DNA of 64,000 nt from positions 1 to 64,000 of the forward strand of contig NZ_CBCPHV010000003.1 of NCBI RefSeq assembly GCF_965118635.1. Reading direction: 5' to 3'. A program made the translations under genes and the position numbers. Positions 1 through 7,992 of this stretch are shown in pieces. Origin of the DNA: Empedobacter brevis_A. Its GTDB lineage: Bacteria; Bacteroidota; Bacteroidia; Flavobacteriales; Weeksellaceae. The notes beneath the pieces are model-generated. The model was given only the letters and a program-made list of their open reading frames with translations, had not been told where the DNA came from and made no database searches. The first letter of the stretch is position 1; every line of letters starts with the position of its first letter.

Positions 1-593
1 TCTTCGAGTTATTTGGTACACTTTTTTTTGGAATTTCCGGAGCTCTGGCAGCAGATGAAAAATCTGGTAACGATTGGTTCGGTGTAACATTTATAGCCTT
101 TTTGACTTCTATTGGAGGTGGAACAATTCGTGATATTTTACTTTCTGTTGATATAATGTGGATAAAAGACGTTAATCTTATTTATGCAGTGGGAATTGGT
201 GTTGTTTTAGCTTCTATTTTTTACAAACCATTGTTAAAACTCCGAAAAACTTTTATGCTTTTTGATACATTAGGAATCGCTTTATTTACTATTGTTGGTT
301 TAGAAAAGGCCTTGAATCTCGGAATTCATCCTGTTATAGCTCCTGTTATGGGAATGTTTACAGCAGTTTTTGGATCGATTATTAGAGATACAATGTTGAA
401 TGAGGTTCCTATTATTTTCAAAAAAGAAATCTACGCATTTGCATGTCTTTGTGGAGCTGCTGTTTATATGATTTTATGGAAATTAGGACTTGATCGTAAT
501 ATAAATTTCTTTATTTCAGGTAGTGTAATCGTGGTGATTCGTTTAGTTGCAATTAAATACAATTTATCATTGCCCAAGTTTAAAAGTCATTAA
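1..593 (+). CDS. UPF0126/TRIC-like membrane protein, 5' end outside window
   Basis: Member of the UPF0126 (YicG/YadS) family of small inner-membrane proteins, which are related to trimeric intracellular cation channels; the substrate is unclear. The reading frame is open from base 3, where it reads FELFGTLFFGISGALAADE, so the start codon lies upstream of the window. Two family repeats are visible: one with SIGGGTIRDILL and one with GSIIRDTMLNEVP, each after hydrophobic helices. It ends SLPKFKSH. It aligns almost end to end with the next gene (same SLPKF ending and LDRNINF motif), so the two are tandem paralogues. The family assignment is firm; the transport role is from family knowledge only. 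Confidence 0.88.
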   Translation, partial: FELFGTLFFGISGALAADEKSGNDWFGVTFIAFLTSIGGGTIRDILLSVDIMWIKDVNLIYAVGIGVVLASIFYKPLLKLRKTFMLFDTLGIALFTIVGLEKALNLGIHPVIAPVMGMFTAVFGSIIRDTMLNEVPIIFKKEIYAFACLCGAAVYMILWKLGLDRNINFFISGSVIVVIRLVAIKYNLSLPKFKSH

Positions 594-605
594 TTTATAG
601 ATTCG

Positions 606-613
606 TATCTTTG
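606..613 (+). promoter_or_regulatory. Bacteroidota -7 box TATCTTTG
   Basis: A perfect TAnnTTTG box 17 bases before the ATG at 631, in the 37-base gap between the two UPF0126 genes. It suggests that the second paralogue and hutG have their own promoter. I see no clear TTTG -33 element at the usual spacing. Confidence 0.6.
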
Positions 614-630
614 CGAATTAATTTTTATAG

Positions 631-1236
631 ATGGATATTCAATATATTTTTGAATTATTTGGAACACTTGTGTTTGCTATCTCCGGAGCTTTAGCAGGAG
701 ATGAAAGACAAAAACACGATTGGTTCGGTATTGCTTGTTTTGCGTTTATAACTGCTGTAGGAGGAGGTACTTTACGTGATTTATTTCTTAATAGTTATCC
801 TTTGGTTTGGATAAATGATATGAATGTAATTTATGCGGTGTTTGCTGGAATTTTATTAGCAGGATTATTTTTTAAATATTTTGCACGATTACGAACGACA
901 TTAATGCTTTTCGATACATTAGGAATTGCTTTATTTACAATTGTAGGATTGGAAAAAGCACATTCCTTAGGTGCAAACGATTTTATTTCCGTAATGATGG
1001 GAATGATGACAGCTGTTATGGGAGGAATGTTACGTGATGTATTAATGAATAAAACACCAACCATTTTTGTACAAGAAATTTATGCAACAGCCTGCATTGT
1101 TGGAGGAATTATGTATTTGGTGTTTGATGGTTTTGGTCTAGATCGTAATATAAATTTCATTCTTTCTGGATGCATTATTGCCGTAATTCGTATTGTAACT
1201 GTAAAATATAATTTATCATTACCTAAATTTTATTAA
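631..1236 (+). CDS. UPF0126/TRIC-like membrane protein, second paralogue
   Basis: A 201-residue inner-membrane protein of the UPF0126 family. It opens MDIQYIFELFGTLVFAISG and carries the duplicated family core, AVGGGTLRDLFL near residue 50 and MGGMLRDVLMNKTP near residue 130, inside a predicted bundle of six or seven membrane helices. Family members are proposed to be small-solute or cation channels; no substrate can be read from the sequence. It is a tandem copy of the preceding gene and is followed after only 2 bases by hutG. That spacing implies co-transcription but not necessarily a shared function. Confidence 0.9.
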   Translation: MDIQYIFELFGTLVFAISGALAGDERQKHDWFGIACFAFITAVGGGTLRDLFLNSYPLVWINDMNVIYAVFAGILLAGLFFKYFARLRTTLMLFDTLGIALFTIVGLEKAHSLGANDFISVMMGMMTAVMGGMLRDVLMNKTPTIFVQEIYATACIVGGIMYLVFDGFGLDRNINFILSGCIIAVIRIVTVKYNLSLPKFY

Positions 1237-1238
1237 TC

Positions 1239-2180
1239 ATGAAAAAATCACCATTTAATCAAGAAAATTGGACAGGAAGAATTGATTCTGAAGATGGAGA
1301 ATTAGGTTTAAGAATTCATCAAGTTATTGCTGATTACAATACATTTCAATCATCTTCAATACAACCAAAAGTCATTTTAGGATTTTGTTCAGAAGAAGGA
1401 GTAGAAAGAAATAAGGGACGAATTGGAGCAAAAAATTCTCCTGATTTAATTCGAAAAGCTTTAGCAAATTTACCTTTACACTTTTCTAAAACTGATTTTA
1501 TTTTCGATGGAGGAAATATTATTTGTGATGATAATAATTTAGAAGCTGCTAGAGAAGAACAAATTCATCAAGTTGCTAAAATTATTCAACAAAATCATTT
1601 TCCAATTGTAATTGGTGGCGGACATGAAACAGCTTTAGGCGATTTTCTTGCTTTAGCAAAATCATATAAAAATATAGGAATTATTAATCTCGATGCACAT
1701 TTCGATTTAAGAACTCCAAATCCACAATCTACTTCTGGAACGCCTTTTTATGAAATGGCAAAATATTGCGAAGAAAATGAAATGAATTTCAATTATATTC
1801 CAATTGGTATTCAGGAATTAGGAAATACGAAAGCATTATTTCAGCGAGCAGAAGATTTAAACGTAAATTTTATTCTTGCTGACGAAGTTCATTTCAACTT
1901 GAATAAAGTATTAGATAATCTAAAAACGATTATTTCGCAATTTGATGCACTTTATGTTTCATTGGACATGGATGTTTTCGATGCAGCTTATGCTCCTGGT
2001 GTAAGCGCAACAACAATTAACGGTTTAACTCCTTTTCAGGTAAAATATATTTTAAAAGTTTTGATGAACTCAAACAAAGTAAAAATCTTTGATTTAGTTG
2101 AGTATAATTCGCTTTTTGATGTTGATAACTCGACAGCGAAACTCTCTGCACAAATGATTTACGAAGTTTTAAGATATTAA
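1239..2180 (+). CDS. hutG: formimidoylglutamase (arginase family)
   Basis: A 313-residue arginase-superfamily hydrolase, best matched to formimidoylglutamase, which converts N-formimidoyl-L-glutamate to glutamate and formamide at the end of histidine breakdown. The binuclear manganese motifs are all present: GGGHE at 126-130, DAHFD at 152-156 and SLDMDVFDAAYAPG near residue 240. It starts 2 bases after the stop of the UPF0126 gene and is probably transcribed with it. The other hut genes (hutH, hutU, hutI) are not in the window, so the assignment within the family rests on overall resemblance. Agmatinase or another ureohydrolase is the alternative. Confidence 0.8.
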   Translation: MKKSPFNQENWTGRIDSEDGELGLRIHQVIADYNTFQSSSIQPKVILGFCSEEGVERNKGRIGAKNSPDLIRKALANLPLHFSKTDFIFDGGNIICDDNNLEAAREEQIHQVAKIIQQNHFPIVIGGGHETALGDFLALAKSYKNIGIINLDAHFDLRTPNPQSTSGTPFYEMAKYCEENEMNFNYIPIGIQELGNTKALFQRAEDLNVNFILADEVHFNLNKVLDNLKTIISQFDALYVSLDMDVFDAAYAPGVSATTINGLTPFQVKYILKVLMNSNKVKIFDLVEYNSLFDVDNSTAKLSAQMIYEVLRY

Positions 2181-2304
2181 TTATGAAATAATTTACAATA
2201 TTTTGTAACCTTTTTCAGTTATCTGCGTATACATATATAGAGGTGTTGATAAGATACCAAAAGAAATCGATAATAATCATTAATAATAGTAGGGTTTTAG
2301 TTAA

Positions 2305-3171
2305 ATGAGACAGCTTAAAATTACAAAGCAGGTAACAAATCGTGAAACTGCGTCGTTGGATAAATACTTACAAGAGATTGGTAAAGTAGATTTGATTACA
2401 GCGGAGGAGGAAGTAGAGTTAGCACAACGTATCAAAGCAGGAGATCGTGTTGCCTTAGAAAAATTAACAAAAGCAAACTTACGTTTCGTGGTATCTGTTG
2501 CAAAACAATATCAAAATCAAGGATTAAGTTTACCGGATTTAATTAATGAAGGAAACTTAGGTTTGATTAAAGCAGCACAACGTTTTGACGAAACGCGTGG
2601 TTTCAAATTTATCTCGTATGCCGTTTGGTGGATTCGTCAATCTATCTTACAAGCATTAGCAGAGCAATCTCGTATTGTACGTTTACCATTAAATAAAATT
2701 GGATCAATTAATAAAATTAATAAAGCTTATGCTTTATTAGAGCAAGAACATGAACGTGCTCCATCTGCAGAAGAAATTTCTGAAGTTTTGGATATGTCTG
2801 AAGGTGATGTAAAAGAGTCAATGAAAAACTCTGGTCGTCACGTCTCAATGGATGCGCCATTAGTAGAAGGAGAAGATTCTAACTTATACGATGTATTAAA
2901 CATTGGAGAATCTCCATCACCAGATGTACAATTAATGATTGAATCTTTACGTGTGGAAATTGAACGTGCATTACAAACATTAACGCCTCGTGAAGCTGAC
3001 TTAATTCGTTTATATTTCGGATTAAATGGTCAACACCCAATGACGTTAGAAGAAATTGGAGAAACATTCGATTTAACAAGAGAACGTGTTCGTCAAATTA
3101 AAGAAAAAGCAATTCGTCGTTTAAAACATACTTCAAGATCTAAGATTTTGAAAACATATATCGGACGATAA
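2305..3171 (+). CDS. rpoD: primary sigma factor RpoD/SigA
   Basis: A 288-residue sigma-70 protein with the compact form usual for the Bacteroidota primary sigma factor: region 1.1 is absent and it begins MRQLKITKQVTNRETASLD. Region 1.2/2 includes DLINEGNLGLIKAAQRFDET and the -10 recognition helix around YAVWWIRQSI (residues about 75-120). Region 3 follows, then region 4 with the helix-turn-helix at about 246-275 (LEEIGETFDLTRERVRQIKE). It directs RNA polymerase to housekeeping promoters, in this phylum the TTTG/TAnnTTTG type seen throughout this window. It is monocistronic, with its own terminator directly after the stop. Confidence 0.97.
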   Translation: MRQLKITKQVTNRETASLDKYLQEIGKVDLITAEEEVELAQRIKAGDRVALEKLTKANLRFVVSVAKQYQNQGLSLPDLINEGNLGLIKAAQRFDETRGFKFISYAVWWIRQSILQALAEQSRIVRLPLNKIGSINKINKAYALLEQEHERAPSAEEISEVLDMSEGDVKESMKNSGRHVSMDAPLVEGEDSNLYDVLNIGESPSPDVQLMIESLRVEIERALQTLTPREADLIRLYFGLNGQHPMTLEEIGETFDLTRERVRQIKEKAIRRLKHTSRSKILKTYIGR

Positions 3172-3180
3172 AAACATAAG

Positions 3181-3207
3181 AAAGCAGCTATATAAGCTGC
3201 TTTTTTT
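3181..3207 (+). terminator. rho-independent terminator of rpoD
   Basis: A perfect 9-base stem, AAAGCAGCT (3181-3189) with AGCTGCTTT (3195-3203), a 5-base loop, and the T-run continuing to 3207. Confidence 0.9.
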
Positions 3208-3226
3208 ATAATTACTAAAACATTTT

Positions 3227-4066
3227 ATGAGAAAATTTATTTTACTATTTACACTTACACTTTTTTCAACTTATTCTTTCGGTCAAAAGGAAATTGATCA
3301 AAATTTAGTTGGTTTTTGGAAATCTACAATTTATCCAACAAAAAATGATCCTGTAAAAGGAAAAGCTTTTATTGATAGAAAGGCTGATGGAACATTTACA
3401 TTATTTTTAGAGTTAATTTATAATAATGATTCTATCTATGTGAAAGAAGTTGGTCATTGGAACACGAATAATAATCTTTATACAGAAATTGGAGAAGAGT
3501 ATAATGATGAGTTTACTTACAAGATAAATCAAAATCAAGTCAATTTTAAAATAAAAAAGAAGAAACAAACTTTAGGTTTTAGATTAGAAAAATTTGATGA
3601 AGAAAAATCATCAGATCAAACAAGTTATTATGAAGAGCAATATTCTATATTCAAAGCAAAATCTATGCAAAAATTGATGAATATGAGCGATAAAATGAAT
3701 GGTTTTTCACATGACTCTTCAGATGGTGTACAAGATAGTAGATTAGTGGGTATTTGGTTAGGTTCTGAAAAGGATAATCAAATAGAAGGAGTATCTAAAG
3801 AATGGACAATGACGCGAAATATTGATGGAACATTTATTTTAGATTTTAGAGTAAAATCGAAAGGAAATAAGGTTGAAAGCCATATCGAGAAAGGAAAATG
3901 GTGGGTAAAAGATAATAAGTTTTACGAATACCATGAAGATTCTGGTATGACAGATGTCTATACTTATGAAGTTCTGAATGTAAATCAAATAAAATTTAAA
4001 GTTTTTGATTTATCATTTAATCAGAATAATAATAATTATGAATTTATTGATACAAGAAAAAAATAA
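3227..4066 (+). CDS. secreted protein with two lipocalin-like repeats, function unknown
   Basis: A 279-residue protein with a clear signal peptide (MRKFILLFTLTLFSTYSFG, cleavage near residue 19-20). The mature part holds two copies of a domain of about 100 residues, at roughly 26-125 and 172-277. Each starts with VGxW, has a central D-G-T-F strand, a second G-x-W and a Y-x-Y strand, a pattern resembling small lipocalin-like beta barrels; that fold is my inference. A 128-residue relative of the second repeat lies at 5524-5910, beyond mgtE. I recognise no named family. It probably acts in the periplasm or at the outer membrane. Confidence 0.75.
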   Translation: MRKFILLFTLTLFSTYSFGQKEIDQNLVGFWKSTIYPTKNDPVKGKAFIDRKADGTFTLFLELIYNNDSIYVKEVGHWNTNNNLYTEIGEEYNDEFTYKINQNQVNFKIKKKKQTLGFRLEKFDEEKSSDQTSYYEEQYSIFKAKSMQKLMNMSDKMNGFSHDSSDGVQDSRLVGIWLGSEKDNQIEGVSKEWTMTRNIDGTFILDFRVKSKGNKVESHIEKGKWWVKDNKFYEYHEDSGMTDVYTYEVLNVNQIKFKVFDLSFNQNNNNYEFIDTRKK

Positions 4067-4070
4067 ATAA

Positions 4071-4102
4071 AAAAACTCCAACTAAATTTAGTTGGAGTTT
4101 TT
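4071..4102. terminator. bidirectional terminator, perfect 32-base palindrome
   Basis: A perfect inverted repeat centred on AAATTT, with ACTCCAACTAAA arms flanked by A5 on one side and T5 on the other, so it can end transcription from both the secreted-protein gene and the convergent mgtE. Nearly the same hairpin recurs at 36821-36852. Confidence 0.9.
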
Positions 4103-4104
4103 CG

Positions 4105-5424
4105 TTATAATAATTTTCCGCTTAGTAAAATTGCAGCGATTGTAAAGTAAATAATTAATCCAGAAACGTCAACCAAAGTTGCCACGAAAGGCGAAGAAGC
4201 TGTAGCAGGATCAAATCCTATTTTTCTCAAAATAAATGGCACTAAAGAGCCAGAAAGTGTTCCCCATAAAACAATTACAATTAAGGATAAAGCAACTGTT
4301 AAGGCTATATAAAACCAATATTCTCCATAACTATAAATTCCAGTTTTTTCCCAAATAAGAATTCTAACAAAGCCAACAAATCCAAGGATTGAACCTAATA
4401 TTAATCCAGAAGCAAATTCTTTTTTCATTACATACCACCAATCTTTTAATTTCAATTCGCCTAAAGCCATCGCGCGAATGATTAATGAAGCTGCTTGTGA
4501 ACCTGAATTTCCTCCACTTGAAATAATCAATGGAACAAATAATGCCAATACAACAGCTTTTTCTATTTCTTGATCATAATAGCTCATTGCCGAAGCCGTA
4601 AACATTTCACCAATAAATAAGATAACAAGCCAGCCAGCACGTTTTTTAATCAATTCTGTAATTGGAGTTTTTGTATATGAAACATCCAATTCCTCCATTC
4701 CTCCGAATTTTTGAATATCTTCTGTATCGCGCATTTTCATTCGATCCAAGATATCATCAAATGTTACAATTCCGACCAAAACATCATTTTCTGTAACAAT
4801 TGGCATCGCAGAACGATCATATTTATCAAAAACTTCCAAAGCTTCTTCTAAAGGCGTTGTCGCTTTTATTGAAACAAAATTATAATCAATTAAGTCTTCT
4901 ACTTTTGTATCTTCATCAGCTAAAAGGATTTCACCAATTTTTAAATCATCAATTAACCTGTTTTTACCATCAACAATAAAAATATAGGTTAAAGTTTCAG
5001 CCTTTTTACCATACTTTTTGATATGCGCCAAAACTTGTTTTACAGTATAATATTCTTTTACTTGAATATAATTTGGCGTCATCAATCGGGCAATAGAATC
5101 TTCATTGTATCCAATTAAATTTAATGCAATTGCTCGTTCTTCAGGATTTAAAAGGTTGATTGAATGTTTGATTAATTGATCTGGGAAGTTTTCAAAAAGC
5201 TCTGTTCGGTCATCTGGATCAAGATTGTTCAAAACTTCTGCTAGATCTTCGTCTGTCAAACTTTTTACAATTTCGTACTGAATATCGGGCTCAAAATAGG
5301 AGAATACTTCAACTTTATCATCATTCGAAAGCGAGTAAAAAGCGATGTTTCTCTTCTTTACGTCCAATGCAGTTAATTGTTCAGCAATATCTGCAGGGTG
5401 TTGATTAAGCATATTATTTTCCAT
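4105..5424 (-). CDS. mgtE: magnesium transporter MgtE
   Basis: A 439-residue MgtE-family magnesium channel of the inner membrane. In order: a cytosolic MgtE_N superhelix (about 8-110, with the repeated LNNLDPDDRTELFENFP-type segment), a pair of CBS domains (about 120-245) that sense cytosolic magnesium, then a five-helix pore domain (about 265-439). The pore signature SGGNSGSQA sits near residue 305, and the last helix carries TLVDVSGLIIYF. Length and order are typical. It runs convergent to the secreted two-repeat protein and divergent from that protein's short paralogue. No magnesium riboswitch is evident in the 99-base upstream gap. Confidence 0.95.
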   Translation of the reverse strand: MENNMLNQHPADIAEQLTALDVKKRNIAFYSLSNDDKVEVFSYFEPDIQYEIVKSLTDEDLAEVLNNLDPDDRTELFENFPDQLIKHSINLLNPEERAIALNLIGYNEDSIARLMTPNYIQVKEYYTVKQVLAHIKKYGKKAETLTYIFIVDGKNRLIDDLKIGEILLADEDTKVEDLIDYNFVSIKATTPLEEALEVFDKYDRSAMPIVTENDVLVGIVTFDDILDRMKMRDTEDIQKFGGMEELDVSYTKTPITELIKKRAGWLVILFIGEMFTASAMSYYDQEIEKAVVLALFVPLIISSGGNSGSQAASLIIRAMALGELKLKDWWYVMKKEFASGLILGSILGFVGFVRILIWEKTGIYSYGEYWFYIALTVALSLIVIVLWGTLSGSLVPFILRKIGFDPATASSPFVATLVDVSGLIIYFTIAAILLSGKLL

Positions 5425-5523
5425 AAATTTGTTGTTTTTATCCCAAGCTGCAAATTAAGTCTTTTTGAGATGAGAAGAAGTATAGATTGTTATTTTTAAG
5501 CTACTTTTAATATAGAAAACAGA

Positions 5524-5910
5524 ATGGATAAAGCAGATCAAAAACAAATTAAAGAATTTATAAAATCTATGGATGTAGATGAACGATTTGTTGGAATTTG
5601 GTCTGGAACTGATCATGGGAAATTTTTTAAAGGCGAAACTAATAGTTGGTTGATAAATAGAAAAGCTGACGGAACGATGACGGTTAATTTCAAAACAATT
5701 CATAGTGATGATAACATAACTTTTTCGGAAGATAAAGGTGTTTGGTGTACTATTGGAGAAGAATATTATGAGTTTAGAGATTCTGATGAAATGGCTGATA
5801 TTTATACTTATATTTTTATGTCAAAAGATTCTATTCATTTTATTATTAATGAAGAATTGAAAGACGAAGAACCATATAACTTTATTGATAATCGCGTTTT
5901 CTTGGATTAG
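5524..5910 (+). CDS. short paralogue of the lipocalin-like repeat protein, no signal peptide
   Basis: A 128-residue protein of unknown function that aligns with the second repeat of the secreted protein at 3227-4066: RFVGIWSG against RLVGIWLG, RKADGTMTVNF against RNIDGTFILDF, and the FIDNR/FIDTR ending. Unlike that protein it has no signal peptide, and an in-frame stop at 5497-5499 with no Met between rules out an upstream extension. It may be a 5'-truncated duplicate, or a cytoplasmic relative. It is divergent from mgtE. A 7-of-8 match to the -7 box (TATTTTTA, 5491-5498) precedes it, so it may be expressed. Confidence 0.65.
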   Translation: MDKADQKQIKEFIKSMDVDERFVGIWSGTDHGKFFKGETNSWLINRKADGTMTVNFKTIHSDDNITFSEDKGVWCTIGEEYYEFRDSDEMADIYTYIFMSKDSIHFIINEELKDEEPYNFIDNRVFLD

Positions 5911-5916
5911 ATTTAA

Positions 5917-5950
5917 TTTTGTTCAATCATTTTTTCTTTGCTTACCTTTG
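5917..5950 (+). promoter_or_regulatory. promoter of rpe
   Basis: TTTTG at 5917-5921, 21 bases, then a perfect TACCTTTG (-7 type, 5943-5950). It lies 29 bases before the ATG at 5980. It also overlaps the TTG at 5938 that could open a longer frame, which argues against that start. Confidence 0.75.
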
Positions 5951-5979
5951 TATCACAAAAAACAAACAAAAAAAAGATT

Positions 5980-6627
5980 ATGCCAATAGTAGCACCATCA
6001 ATTTTAGCAGCAGATTTCGGAAATTTAGCAAAGGACATCGAAATGGTAAATAATTCTCAAGCAGAATGGTTTCATTTAGATGTCATGGATGGCGTTTTTG
6101 TTCCAAATATCTCTTACGGAATGCCAATTATCGAGAAAATAAATTCGTTAACAGACAAAGTTCTTGATGTTCATTTAATGATTATTGATCCAGATCGTTA
6201 CATTTCTACTTTCAAGCAAATAGGAGCAGATATTTTAACTGTACATTACGAAGCTTGTACACATTTGCATCGTACAATTCAGGCCATAAAAGCAGAAGGA
6301 ATGAAAGCTGGTGTAGCGCTTAATCCTCATACGCCAGTTGCTGTTTTAGAAGATGTAATCAATGATTTGGACTTAGTTTTAATCATGAGTGTTAATCCAG
6401 GTTTTGGAGGTCAAAAATTTATCGAAAATACATATAACAAAGTTTCTAAATTAAAGAAAATGATTACAGAAGCGAATGCAAATGTTATCATCGAAATTGA
6501 TGGAGGAGTTGGTGTTCAAAATGCATCAAAATTAGTAGAAGCTGGAGCAGATGCTTTAGTAGCAGGTTCAGCAGTTTTTAATGCAGAAAATCCAACCGAA
6601 TATATTGCAGAATTACATAAAGCTTAA
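5980..6627 (+). CDS. rpe: ribulose-phosphate 3-epimerase
   Basis: A 215-residue TIM-barrel enzyme interconverting D-ribulose 5-phosphate and D-xylulose 5-phosphate in the pentose phosphate pathway. It opens APSILAADFGNL and has HLDVMDGVFVPN (catalytic Asp and metal-binding His), the HLMI strand, VNPGFGGQKF and the phosphate-binding IDGGVG near the C terminus. The frame can be opened at a TTG at 5938, but that codon is inside the promoter, and family members begin at the MPIVAPSILAAD position, so the ATG at 5980 is preferred. It is monocistronic with its own terminator. Confidence 0.95.
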   Translation: MPIVAPSILAADFGNLAKDIEMVNNSQAEWFHLDVMDGVFVPNISYGMPIIEKINSLTDKVLDVHLMIIDPDRYISTFKQIGADILTVHYEACTHLHRTIQAIKAEGMKAGVALNPHTPVAVLEDVINDLDLVLIMSVNPGFGGQKFIENTYNKVSKLKKMITEANANVIIEIDGGVGVQNASKLVEAGADALVAGSAVFNAENPTEYIAELHKA

Positions 6628-6650
6628 TGTAAATAACATATATCGATATA

Positions 6651-6683
6651 AAAAAACTGAACCAAAAATGGTTCAGTTTTTTT
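6651..6683 (+). terminator. terminator of rpe
   Basis: Stem AAAAAACTGAACCA (6651-6664) with TGGTTCAGTTTTTT, loop AAAA, and a T-run to 6683. Confidence 0.92.
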
Positions 6684-6697
6684 ATTAGAAAGATACG

Positions 6698-6705
6698 TAA
6701 CTTTG
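6698..6705 (+). promoter_or_regulatory. -7 box TAACTTTG directly before recX
   Basis: A perfect TAnnTTTG only 4 bases before the recX ATG at 6710. With the usual start point a few bases after the box, the transcript would begin at or next to the start codon, so recX may be leaderless or use the ATG at 6770. Confidence 0.6.
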
Positions 6706-6709
6706 TCGC

Positions 6710-7210
6710 ATGGATTTTTCTAAAAACAACCAAAAAAAGATTTATACGATTGATGAAATCAAAGATAAAATGGCAAAATATTGTCTTTATCAAGATCGTT
6801 GTCATTGGGAAGTAGAAAAAAAATTACGTGATTTTGATTTGATTCCAGAAGCAAAAGATGAGATTATTTTTAAGCTCATTCATTACGGATTTCTAAATGA
6901 AGAACGTTTTGTACATAGCTTTGTTCGAGGAAAAGTTAATCAAAAAATGTGGGGAAGAAACCGACTTCGTCAAGAATTAAAAATGCGACAAATAGATCAA
7001 AAATTAATCGAAAAAGCATTTAAAGAAGAAATTGATTTGGATAAATATTGGAATAATTTATTGCATTTAACTCAGAAAAAGTTCAATTTATTAACTTCCG
7101 AACGAGATTCTTTCAAGAAAACAAACAAGATAAAAGCATATTTAGCATACAAAGGCTATGAATTCGATTTGATGAATGATGCGATTGAATTTGTGAAAGC
7201 AAAAAAATAA
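6710..7210 (+). CDS. recX: recombination regulator RecX
   Basis: A 166-residue all-helical RecX-family protein, which binds RecA filaments and restrains their activity. It has the typical N-terminal repeat MAKYCLYQDRCHWEVEKKL (residues about 21-39) and then GFLNEERFVHSFVRGKVNQ around residues 63-82 with WGRNRLRQELKMR, matching the three-helix RecX repeats. recA is not in this window. The start at 6710 lies just downstream of a perfect promoter box; an ATG at 6770 is an alternative that would still keep the family core. Confidence 0.88.
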   Translation: MDFSKNNQKKIYTIDEIKDKMAKYCLYQDRCHWEVEKKLRDFDLIPEAKDEIIFKLIHYGFLNEERFVHSFVRGKVNQKMWGRNRLRQELKMRQIDQKLIEKAFKEEIDLDKYWNNLLHLTQKKFNLLTSERDSFKKTNKIKAYLAYKGYEFDLMNDAIEFVKAKK

Positions 7211-7304
7211 TACAATTCATCTGTAAAATTCGACAACTCAGTCAACTATTTTTTCATTTATTTGGTAGTTCAACTAGTTTTAGTTCATAATTAATAAACT
7301 TATT

Positions 7305-7952
7305 ATGGAAAATCTAGTCAAAATAATAATTTACATTCATGCATTTTTCGGAGTAATTGGTTTAGTTGCTGGTACAGCAGTTATAATCATAAAAAAAGGA
7401 AATTCGATGCATAGAAAAATTGGAAAAATATTTTCAATTGGCATGCTCGTTAGTTCTATCCTTTCGTTAATTATTTGCACTTTCCCGAATCACCATAATT
7501 CTTTTCTTTTGATGATAGGAATTTTTACAATTTATATGATTTTAATCGGAAATAGAATTCTTAATTATAAACGTAAAAATTATTCAAATAATTTAGATAA
7601 AATCATTTCAGGAACAATGTTTATTACAGCAATTGTGATGATTGTTTTTGGTTTATTTCCACTTTTTACAACTAAAAGTATTGGATTGTTGTATTTAATT
7701 TTCGGATTTTTAGCAGGCGTTTTATCTTATCGAGATTTTATTTTTTATAAAAATCCAGAAAATTATAAAAAATGGACAATGAATCATTTAGGAAAAATGG
7801 TTGGCGCTTATATTGCTTCCGTAACGGCTTTTTTAGTTGCAGGAGCTGGATTTGGGAATAATATTTATTTTTGGATTGTGCCTTCAATCATTGGATCGAT
7901 TTATATTTTTTCGTGGGCAAAAAAACTCAATAAAAAAGTTAAAGTAAATTGA
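7305..7952 (+). CDS. DUF2306-like membrane protein
   Basis: A 215-residue integral membrane protein with about six hydrophobic segments. The N-terminal part IYIHAFFGVIGLVAGTAV followed by a basic HRKIGKIF resembles DUF2306-type membrane proteins of unknown function. Later it has NHLGKMVGAYIASVTAFLV. The His residues in the first and fifth helices could bind a cofactor, but that is speculation. It stands alone, 94 bases after recX and convergent to the acetyltransferase-like gene. Confidence 0.6.
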   Translation: MENLVKIIIYIHAFFGVIGLVAGTAVIIIKKGNSMHRKIGKIFSIGMLVSSILSLIICTFPNHHNSFLLMIGIFTIYMILIGNRILNYKRKNYSNNLDKIISGTMFITAIVMIVFGLFPLFTTKSIGLLYLIFGFLAGVLSYRDFIFYKNPENYKKWTMNHLGKMVGAYIASVTAFLVAGAGFGNNIYFWIVPSIIGSIYIFSWAKKLNKKVKVN

Positions 7953-7992
7953 TTATTCACAATCAATTCACTTATATAAAAAATTTCTACTT

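Noticed and set aside
5938..5979. N-terminal extension of rpe from a TTG
   Set aside because: The extension runs through the perfect promoter box at 5943-5950, so it would not be transcribed.
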